5,282 nucleotides of DNA, from NCBI GenBank assembly GCA_031400715.1, contig JANNQK010000017.1, positions 1 through 5,282 of the forward strand, given 5' to 3'. The notes beneath the pieces were generated by a model. The model made no database searches. It had not been told where the DNA came from and saw only the letters and a list, made by a program, of their open reading frames with translations. Numbering within the stretch: position 1 is the stretch's first letter; the number at the start of each line of letters is the position of its first letter. Of this stretch, positions 1 through 4,560 are shown piece by piece. The DNA is from VFMC01 sp031400715. GTDB taxonomy: Bacteria > Actinomycetota > Acidimicrobiia > Acidimicrobiales > Ilumatobacteraceae. The translations under genes and the position numbers were made by a program.

Positions 1-1
1 G

Positions 2-328
2 AAAGACGGAGTGGCCGCCGTGCCGTGGTTCCGGGCGGTAGTGGCCGACGGTGAGGTGGTCGGGTTCATGATGTGCGCCGACGTGTCACCGGTCGAACCC
101 TTCCCATTCCTGTGGCGCTTCCTCATCGACCGGATGCACCAACGCAGGGGCATCGGAGCGAAGGCGATCGCTGCGCTGGTCGATCACGTGCGGGCGCAGG
201 GCCACTCGGCCCTGGGCGTCTCGTGGGTGGATGCGTCCGGCGGTCCGCGCCCGTTCTACGAGCGCCTCGGCTTCGTGCCCACCGGCGAGATCGACGACGG
301 CGAGATCGTTGCCCGCCTCGACCTCTGA
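2..328 (+). CDS. GNAT-family N-acetyltransferase, C-terminal part (5' end outside window)
   Basis: The reading frame is open from the first bases of the window to a TGA at 326-328, so the gene begins upstream; the GTG at 11 is in frame but lies inside a beta strand of the fold and is unlikely to be the true start. The visible 108 or so residues hold the acetyl-CoA half of a GNAT fold: the beta-hairpin WFRAVVADGEVVGF, then LWRFLIDRMHQRRGIGAKAI, which carries the pyrophosphate-binding Q-x-x-G-x-G loop (QRRGIG, nt 140-157), and near the end the motif FYERLGFVPTGE, typical of the last strands. The enzyme would transfer acetyl from acetyl-CoA to an amine in the cytoplasm. The LWRFLID and FYERLGFVPTGE stretches resemble polyamine/diamine-type acetyltransferases such as BltD, but the substrate is an inference. 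It converges on coaE, with a hairpin pair between them. Confidence 0.88.
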   Translation, partial: KDGVAAVPWFRAVVADGEVVGFMMCADVSPVEPFPFLWRFLIDRMHQRRGIGAKAIAALVDHVRAQGHSALGVSWVDASGGPRPFYERLGFVPTGEIDDGEIVARLDL

Positions 329-331
329 CGA

Positions 332-373
332 CCCGTGAGCCGGACCCGCACCATCTGCGGGTTTGGCTCACCG
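332..373. repeat. Palindromic hairpin repeat, copy 1 (possible bidirectional terminator)
   Basis: This 42-bp unit folds on itself: GTGAGCC at 335-341 pairs with GGCTCAC at 365-371, and ACCCGCA at 344-350 pairs with TGCGGGT at 356-362, around a five-base loop. The two bases between the stem halves (GG at 342-343, TT at 363-364) can form G-U wobbles in a + strand RNA, giving a continuous 16-pair stem. It starts 4 bp after the GNAT stop codon. It lies between convergent genes, so a transcription terminator for either side is the simplest role, but there is no T tract, as is common in high-GC actinobacteria. Confidence 0.7.
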
Positions 374-383
374 AGCATCGCGG

Positions 384-425
384 CCCGTGAGCCGCACCCG
401 CAGCATGTGCGGGTACCGCTCACGG
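384..425. repeat. Palindromic hairpin repeat, copy 2 (possible bidirectional terminator)
   Basis: This is a second copy of the unit at 332-373, exactly 52 bp downstream and identical at 35 of 42 positions by hand alignment. CCGTGAGC at 385-392 pairs with GCTCACGG at 418-425, and ACCCGCA at 396-402 pairs with TGCGGGT at 408-414 around loop GCATG; a short internal loop (393-395 against 415-417) separates the stem halves. Its right arm overlaps the coaE stop codon (420-422 on the minus strand). Every difference from copy 1 falls in a loop edge, the internal loop or the outermost base, while the paired hexamer/heptamer arms are unchanged. Confidence 0.7.
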
Positions 426-1061
426 ATCCTTTGGTTTCGGTGGGGGGAGCTGCCAGTCGGCGGGCAGCTGCGGCAAGGCCGTCAACGCGGTGAACAGCGC
501 GCCGATCTGGGGCACCAGCTCGTCGAGGGTGCCGCTGTTGTCGATCACGTGCGTGGCGGTGGCGAGGCGCTGCTCGCGGGTGGCCTGCTTGGCGATGCGG
601 GCGTGGGCGTCGTCCTCGGCGAAACCGCGACCCTCCACCAGCCGCTGCACCTGCACCTCGGGATCGACGTCGACGACGACGATGGCCTGCAGCCCATCGC
701 GAGGGTTCTCGGTGAGCAGCGGGATGTCCATCACCACGACACGATCGGTCGTGAGGTGTGACATCACCTGACGGTTCATCTCCATGCCAACCGCCGGGTG
801 CACGATCTTGTTGAGGTCCTTCAGTGCGTCGGGATCGCTGAAGACCAAGGTCGCGACGGCGGCGCGATCGAGGCTGCCGTCTTCAGCGATGACCTGTGGT
901 CCGAACCGCTCGGCCATCTGAGCCAGCACCGGTGAGCCCGGCTGCTGCACCTCGCGCACCACCTGGTCGGCGTCGACGATGACGACTCCCCGTTCGGCGA
1001 GCAGCCCGCTCACCGTCGACTTGCCCGAACCGATGCCACCTGTCAGTCCCACGAGGATCAC
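420..1061 (-). CDS. coaE: Dephospho-CoA kinase
   Basis: This cytoplasmic P-loop enzyme phosphorylates the ribose 3'-hydroxyl of dephospho-CoA with ATP, the final step of coenzyme A synthesis. The 213-residue product begins at once with the Walker A loop GGIGSGKST (residues 8-16), then the family's VDAD motif (29-32, acidic residues D30 and D32), DIPLLTE (112-118) and, near the C-terminus, RIAKQATREQRL followed by HVIDNSG (171-177), the usual IDNSG signature of the LID/C-terminal region. Length is normal for the family (about 200), with a short proline-rich tail. I chose the GTG at 1061-1059; the GTG two codons upstream (1067) is equally in frame and would add Val-Ser. Neither has a clear Shine-Dalgarno sequence; the -10-like CATAGT ending 7 nt before 1061 favours a leaderless start there. 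The open frame continues upstream but overlaps the divergent kinase gene and precedes the P-loop, so it is not coding. The stop codon lies in the arm of a hairpin repeat. Confidence 0.96.
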   Translation of the reverse strand: MILVGLTGGIGSGKSTVSGLLAERGVVIVDADQVVREVQQPGSPVLAQMAERFGPQVIAEDGSLDRAAVATLVFSDPDALKDLNKIVHPAVGMEMNRQVMSHLTTDRVVVMDIPLLTENPRDGLQAIVVVDVDPEVQVQRLVEGRGFAEDDAHARIAKQATREQRLATATHVIDNSGTLDELVPQIGALFTALTALPQLPADWQLPPPKPKDP

Positions 1062-1067
1062 GCTCAC

Positions 1068-1073
1068 TACTAT
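1068..1073 (+). promoter_or_regulatory. Candidate -10 box (TACTAT) for a leaderless kinase operon
   Basis: TACTAT fits the actinobacterial TANNNT -10 pattern and ends 8 bases before the first G of the GTG start at 1082, where transcription would be expected to begin. No Shine-Dalgarno sequence precedes that GTG, which agrees with a leaderless mRNA. No good -35 match is visible about 17 bp upstream, which lies inside coaE; weak -35 elements are normal for such promoters. Confidence 0.5.
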
Positions 1074-1074
1074 G
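1069..1074 (-). promoter_or_regulatory. Possible -10 box for coaE, overlapping the divergent kinase promoter
   Basis: On the minus strand these bases read CATAGT, a 4-of-6 match to TATAAT, and lie 7 nt before the GTG at 1061, which would make coaE leaderless. The box overlaps by five bases the opposite-strand box of the kinase operon. The match is weak and is judged by spacing only. Confidence 0.3.
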
Positions 1075-1081
1075 CACGCCG

Positions 1082-2860
1082 GTGAGCAACCCGGACGATC
1101 TCGATCCAGTGGCACCACCTGACCCTCTCGATCGGCCAGGTCCGTCCGACGTGAACTGGCCACTCGTGGAGCGGCGCCGCCCGGGCCAGCGCGCCATCCC
1201 CCCGACCGGCTCGACCGACGCACGAACCGCCGACCCGACCGGCCAATCCCCCATCGCCGCTCCGATGTGGCCGTTTCGCCTGCTGGCGATCGCAGCAGCG
1301 ATCGTGCAAGGCCGCGAAGAGATGTCATGGTCGAACTGGCAGCTCTGGGGCAGCATCGCTGCTGCGAGTGCGTACGCGATCGCAGCCACGCTGCGACCGA
1401 TCCCGCATCGCGACGACCATCGCGTTCGGCTGCGCATCGTCATCGAACATGCCTTCCACACGGGGCTCGTGATGCTCACCGGGGCGTGGACCTCACCGCT
1501 CGCCCTGTACCTGATCCCCACGGTGATGGTGGCCGGGTTTGCGGCCGGCAGCGTGTTCGCAGCCCAGCTGATCGTGGCCTCCGTGGTCGTGGTCACCGTG
1601 CAGTACGTGCCCGACGCCGGGTTCGACGATGGCCTTCGCGATGCTGCCATGTGGGCTGCCCTGCTCGGCATCGTGGCGTTCACGACCGGGCTGTCACAGC
1701 GGGCAACACTCGACGCAGCCCGACAGAAAGAGGCCGCGCTCCAACGCGTGAACCGCCTGTCGGAGGCCAACTCGCTCTTGTTCGCGTTGCAACGCGTGGC
1801 ACAGACCATGCCCGCATCGCTCGATCTCGACGACGTGATCGACTCGACGATCTCCCGGGTCACCTCGCTGGTGCCGTCGGATTCTCTGTCGCTCTATCTG
1901 TTCGACGAGACCGATGGCCGCCTCGACCTGTTCCGCAACTCCGGCACCACCGCCACCGCACAGATCATGCTGGCCACCGCTCCCCCGATGGTGCGGGCCG
2001 CGATCGATGCACCGCGCACTGTTCGCATCGCCGATCTCGCCGAGGGCACCGGACTGTCGCCCACGGCGAGAAGCGGGCTGTACGCAGCACTGCGGGCCCG
2101 GGGAACGATGGTCGGCTTGCTCGCGGTCGAGTCGGAACGCGTGGAAGGTCTCACCCGGCAGCACACCGAGATCGTGCATGGGCTCGCCGAGCCGTTCGGG
2201 ATCGCGATCGACAACAGCCGTCTGTTCCGGCGCATCCGCTCGGCGACCGTCACCGAGGAACGTCGCCGCATCGCCCGCGACCTCCACGACCAGGTCGGCT
2301 CCTCGCTCGCGTTCCTCGGGTTCGAGGTCGATCGAGCCCAGGAGCTGGCGACGCAAGGTCACTCGATGGAGGCCGTGCTCGTCGACCTGCGTCAGCAGGT
2401 GACCACCGTGGTGAACGACATCCGCGAGACGCTCCACGACCTGCGCACCGACGTCACCGATCAGCGCGACCTCCCTGCCACGTTGCGCGATCACCTGGCG
2501 CGCGTCGGCGATCGGCGCCAGCTCCACACCGAGAGCCACGTCGACGCCCCGTCGCGGCCGCCCCGGCAGGTGGAACGAGAGCTCTGGCAGATCGCTTTGG
2601 AGGCGATCACCAACGTCGAGCGCCATGCCGAGGCGTCCAAGGTCGTGGTCACCTACATCTCGCACTCCGACCACGTGCTGCTGCAGATCAGCGACGATGG
2701 AATCGGTCTCAACAATGGGCCCCGCCGTGCCGATAGATACGGCATGATCGGCATGCGCGAACGAACCCATGGCATCGGCGCGTCACTGCGCGTCGGACAA
2801 ACCCCAGGCGGCGGCACCACCATCACCGTCGAGCTCGAGCCTGGAGAGGCGAAGTCGTGA
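1082..2860 (+). CDS. Membrane-bound GAF-domain sensor histidine kinase (NarL/DesK-type, HisKA_3)
   Basis: A 592-residue sensor kinase that autophosphorylates on histidine and passes phosphate to the regulator encoded next to it. Residues 1-60 are a proline-rich cytoplasmic tail. About six hydrophobic segments follow (roughly 62-77, 84-103, 118-135, 138-157, 159-175, 187-204), then a short linker helix (205-230) and a GAF-like domain (about 230-382, with VIDSTISRVTSLVPSDSLSLYLF). The dimerisation/phosphotransfer domain carries ERRRIARDLHDQVGSSL with the phospho-acceptor His402. The ATPase domain shows the N-box LEAITNVERHAEA (Asn511), the G1 box SDDGIGL (537-543) and the G2-like GMIGMRER plus GGGTT near the end. 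All catalytic motifs are intact. The GTG at 1082 is chosen because of the TACTAT box just upstream; later GTGs (1151, 1166) would only shorten the tail. Its last four bases overlap the regulator start. The stimulus is unknown; the GAF domain may bind a small molecule, but no diagnostic ligand residue is evident. Confidence 0.95.
   Translation: MSNPDDLDPVAPPDPLDRPGPSDVNWPLVERRRPGQRAIPPTGSTDARTADPTGQSPIAAPMWPFRLLAIAAAIVQGREEMSWSNWQLWGSIAAASAYAIAATLRPIPHRDDHRVRLRIVIEHAFHTGLVMLTGAWTSPLALYLIPTVMVAGFAAGSVFAAQLIVASVVVVTVQYVPDAGFDDGLRDAAMWAALLGIVAFTTGLSQRATLDAARQKEAALQRVNRLSEANSLLFALQRVAQTMPASLDLDDVIDSTISRVTSLVPSDSLSLYLFDETDGRLDLFRNSGTTATAQIMLATAPPMVRAAIDAPRTVRIADLAEGTGLSPTARSGLYAALRARGTMVGLLAVESERVEGLTRQHTEIVHGLAEPFGIAIDNSRLFRRIRSATVTEERRRIARDLHDQVGSSLAFLGFEVDRAQELATQGHSMEAVLVDLRQQVTTVVNDIRETLHDLRTDVTDQRDLPATLRDHLARVGDRRQLHTESHVDAPSRPPRQVERELWQIALEAITNVERHAEASKVVVTYISHSDHVLLQISDDGIGLNNGPRRADRYGMIGMRERTHGIGASLRVGQTPGGGTTITVELEPGEAKS
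2843..2849 (+). promoter_or_regulatory. Ribosome binding site of the response regulator
   Basis: GGAGAGG lies inside the end of the kinase gene, 7 nt before the GTG at 2857. It fixes this GTG as the regulator start and, with the overlapping GTGA stop/start, indicates translational coupling. Confidence 0.75.
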
Positions 2861-3492
2861 AGCCTCCGTCGGTGATGCTCGTCGACGATCACACGATGCT
2901 CCGGCAGGGCCTGCGGCGGTCGCTGGAGACCGAAGGCATCCCCGTGATCGCGGAAGCATCCAACGGCGAGGACGCGATCAGGATGGCCCTCGAGGCCAAG
3001 CCCGACGTGGTGCTGATGGACGTCTCGATGCCCCAGATCGACGGCATCGAAGCGACTCGACGCTTGGTCCAGGCCGACAATCGCCAGCGGGTGGTCATCC
3101 TCACGATGCACATCGACCGCGAGGTGATCGAGCGCGCGATGAAGGCCGGAGCGGTCGGCTACATGACGAAGGACTCGACGGTGAAGGAAGTGGTGATGGC
3201 GGTGAAGCTCGCCGCCAACGGCGACCGGATCCTGTCACCGCGCCTGGCCGAGGTGATGTTGCAGGAGGCCAAGCACCCCGGCGAGCAGTTGTCGCTGCTG
3301 TCGCCGCGCGAAGAAGAACTGCTGCAACACATCGCCGACGGGTTGGCGACGAGCGAGGTCGCCAACACGATGTACATCAGCCAGAAGACGGTGAAGAACC
3401 ACCTGGCCAGCATCTACGACAAGCTGCAGGCCCGCGACCGGACGCAAGCGGTGCTGATGGCCGTGAAGATGGGCATCGTCAAACTCAACTAG
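2857..3492 (+). CDS. NarL/FixJ-family response regulator (REC + LuxR-type HTH)
   Basis: A 211-residue transcription factor activated by phosphorylation. The receiver domain (about 5-120) has the acidic pair Asp10-Asp11, the phospho-acceptor Asp55 in VVLMDVSMP, the switch Thr83 in ILTM and Lys105 in GYMTKDS, so all conserved catalytic residues are present. The C-terminal LuxR-type helix-turn-helix (about 146-208) begins LSPREEELLQHIADG and carries the recognition helix region ISQKTVKNHLASIYDKL. Length and layout are standard for the family. The GTG start overlaps the kinase TGA (GTGA) and is preceded by GGAGAGG, so the two are co-transcribed and probably made in matched amounts. The kinase is of the same NarL/DesK class, so it is the obvious phosphodonor. 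Target promoters are not known; no repeated operator in the window can be assigned to it. The TAG stop is also the first base of an octamer array. Confidence 0.96.
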   Translation: MKPPSVMLVDDHTMLRQGLRRSLETEGIPVIAEASNGEDAIRMALEAKPDVVLMDVSMPQIDGIEATRRLVQADNRQRVVILTMHIDREVIERAMKAGAVGYMTKDSTVKEVVMAVKLAANGDRILSPRLAEVMLQEAKHPGEQLSLLSPREEELLQHIADGLATSEVANTMYISQKTVKNHLASIYDKLQARDRTQAVLMAVKMGIVKLN

Positions 3493-3547
3493 GGCGTTCG
3501 GGCGTTCGGGCGTTCGGGCGTTCGGGCGTTCGGGCGTTCGGGCGTTC
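3492..3547. repeat. Tandem octamer array, 7 copies of GGGCGTTC (G-quadruplex-capable)
   Basis: Seven perfect head-to-tail copies of GGGCGTTC run from the final G of the regulator TAG codon to 3547, with GG of an eighth unit at 3548-3549. Each unit supplies a GGG tract separated by five bases (CGTTC), which meets the usual G3-N1-7 pattern for a four-tract G-quadruplex several times over on the + strand and in the 3' end of the regulator mRNA. The array sits between convergent genes. Perfect short tandem repeats of this kind are prone to copy-number change by slippage. No stop codon occurs in any frame of the array on either strand. Confidence 0.95.
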
Positions 3548-3573
3548 GGCTGATCGGTCAGACCGGATCGGCC
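3548..3573. terminator. Imperfect hairpin after the octamer array (possible terminator)
   Basis: GGC (3548-3550), GATC (3552-3555) and GG (3556-3557) can pair with CC (3563-3564), GATC (3566-3569) and GCC (3571-3573) around loop TCAGA, with one bulged G and one T-G wobble. It lies 56 bp past the regulator stop and has the SDR stop codon (3558-3560) in its loop. It could end transcripts from either side, but the stem is imperfect and there is no T tract. Confidence 0.3.
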
Positions 3574-4346
3574 AGGCGCGACAGCGCGAGCGCGGCGAAC
3601 CCGCCGTCGGAGTCGATGCATTGTGCGTTGATGAACCCGCCCTCGTCAGAGAGGAGGAACCGCACCAGGTTCGCCGCGTCGGTCGGCGTCGACACGCGCC
3701 CGATCGGGTTCGACCCAGCCAACCGATGGTGGAGCTCCTGCGGCATCCAGCCGGTGTCGGTCGGCCCCGGGTTGATGGCGTTGACGGTGATGCCGCGAGG
3801 CGCGAGCTCACCTGCGAGCGACCACGTCATCCACTGCACCGCTCCTTTCGACATCGCGTAGGCGACGGAGCCGACCAGCGGGGGCCCGGAGAGGAAGCTC
3901 ACGATGCGGCCAGTTCGACGATCAGCTGCCTCGAGTGAGTACCGCGCCGCGAACTCCTGACAGAGCAGGTAGGTGCCCCGAACGTTGATCGCCAGGTGCC
4001 GGTCGAGTTCGTCGCCACTCACCTCGGCGATCCCACCACCGGGGTCGTAGGTGTGCACGTTCACGAGGGCGCGGATCGGCCCGATCGCTGCCTCGGCAGC
4101 CTCGAACACCGCCCGAGGCGTCAGGCGATCGCCGAGGTCGGCCCCCATGCCATGCGCACCGGTCTGGGCGAGAAGGTCGGCGATCTCTTCTCGGTCGCTC
4201 CCCCATCGCATCGACTCGTCGTACGGCGTGAACCACGTCGCGAACACCCGCCAGCCGTCGGCCGCGAGGCTGCGCACCACCTCCGAGCCGATCCCGATCC
4301 GCCGGCTCGCGCCGGTCACCACCACACCGCCGCGATCGTCGCCCAT
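3558..4346 (-). CDS. Short-chain dehydrogenase/reductase, FabG-like, atypical cofactor motif
   Basis: A 262-residue cytoplasmic NAD(P)-dependent oxidoreductase with one Rossmann fold. Using the ATG at 4346 as residue 1, the cofactor loop is TGASRRIGIG (11-20), followed by a second strand ending in TWFTPYDESMRWG, a substrate-side/cofactor region shared with an SDR subgroup often annotated as 3-ketoacyl-ACP reductase. Asn121 (LAINVRG), Ser150, Tyr163 and Lys167 (YAMSK) form the catalytic tetrad, with Ser153 as an alternative serine; PGPTDTGWM (193-201) and the C-terminal DSDGGF are also family features. Two oddities: the glycine loop has extra residues compared with TGxxxGxG, and the usual NNAG after strand four reads NVHT (96-99). 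The ATG is preferred to an in-frame GTG at 4355 because GAGAG lies 8 nt upstream of it, though this site is weak. It is divergent from a second SDR and convergent with the response regulator. The substrate is unknown. Confidence 0.92.
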   Translation of the reverse strand: MGDDRGGVVVTGASRRIGIGSEVVRSLAADGWRVFATWFTPYDESMRWGSDREEIADLLAQTGAHGMGADLGDRLTPRAVFEAAEAAIGPIRALVNVHTYDPGGGIAEVSGDELDRHLAINVRGTYLLCQEFAARYSLEAADRRTGRIVSFLSGPPLVGSVAYAMSKGAVQWMTWSLAGELAPRGITVNAINPGPTDTGWMPQELHHRLAGSNPIGRVSTPTDAANLVRFLLSDEGGFINAQCIDSDGGFAALALSRLADPV

Positions 4347-4400
4347 GGAAGCCACTCTCGCGCGTCTCGGGCCACGTTTCGCGATGGGTGCCCGCTACGT

Positions 4401-4418
4401 CGCGGTGGTCGTACCGCG
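4401..4418. promoter_or_regulatory. Inverted repeat, possible operator
   Basis: CGCGGT and ACCGCG form perfect 6-bp arms around a six-base centre. It lies about 55 bp upstream of one SDR and 140 bp upstream of the other, a plausible place for a dimeric repressor site. In such GC-rich DNA a repeat of this size can arise by chance. Confidence 0.25.
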
Positions 4419-4428
4419 CCCGGCCGCA

Positions 4429-4441
4429 CACCGGCCCGGTG
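4429..4441. promoter_or_regulatory. Short perfect palindrome, possible operator
   Basis: CACCGG and CCGGTG are perfect 6-bp arms around a single C. It is about 25 bp, centre to centre, from the inverted repeat at 4401-4418. No regulator gene is adjacent, and the arms differ from those of the other repeat, so a shared regulator is not implied. Confidence 0.25.
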
Positions 4442-4549
4442 ACGCGGTCGTCGCCGAGGTCCGACAAGCCCCAGCGGTTCACGATGTGCTGGACTGCAGG
4501 ACCGCAGCCTCATGCGTTGGCTGCCCGCGGCACCGCTGCGGATCGAGGC

Positions 4550-4555
4550 AAGGAG
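4550..4555 (+). promoter_or_regulatory. Ribosome binding site of the second SDR
   Basis: AAGGAG is a strong Shine-Dalgarno sequence 5 nt before the ATG at 4561 and settles the start. It is the clearest such site in the window; several other starts here use weak or no sites. Confidence 0.85.
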
Positions 4556-4560
4556 CACAC

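Larger units (their letters stand above)
4347..4560. other. Divergent intergenic region between the two SDR genes
   Basis: About 205-214 bp with no convincing gene; short open frames here only run into the SDR coding regions and have no recognisable protein. It must hold the promoters of both SDRs, yet I see no clear TANNNT -10 box on either strand. Two small inverted repeats (4401-4418, 4429-4441) are the only structured sites noticed. Confidence 0.6.

Noticed and set aside
11..328. GTG at 11 as the start of the acetyltransferase
   Set aside because: The frame is open to the window edge, no ribosome binding site can be judged upstream, and a start here would remove the first part of the GNAT fold; treated as a truncated gene.
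883..1863. Long open frame on the minus strand (326 codons) overlapping coaE and the kinase
   Set aside because: It overlaps two genes with clear family motifs, its product is rich in Arg, Ser and Ala without any recognisable domain, and long stop-free frames are expected opposite GC-rich coding DNA.
1267..2736. Long + strand open frame (489 codons) in another frame of the kinase gene
   Set aside because: The translation is extremely rich in Arg, Pro and His, as expected for an out-of-frame reading of a GC-rich gene, and the kinase frame has full domain support.
1694..2770. Long open frame on the minus strand (358 codons) antisense to the kinase
   Set aside because: It mirrors the GAF and kinase domains codon by codon, has no known motif and no ribosome binding site that stands out; treated as a shadow of the kinase gene.
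3492..3549. CRISPR array or iteron origin
   Set aside because: The units are contiguous 8-mers with no spacers and no cas or replication-initiator gene nearby.
3485..3811. Minus-strand protein with an RTPERPNA repeat at its C-terminus
   Set aside because: The peptide repeat is only the translation of the octamer array; the supported gene here is the SDR in a different frame, which stops at 3558 before the array.
2769..3938. Long + strand open frame (389 codons) running through the regulator, the octamer array and the SDR
   Set aside because: It is low-complexity Arg/Gly/Ala sequence that crosses three unrelated features; it stays open partly because the octamer array has no stop codon in any frame.
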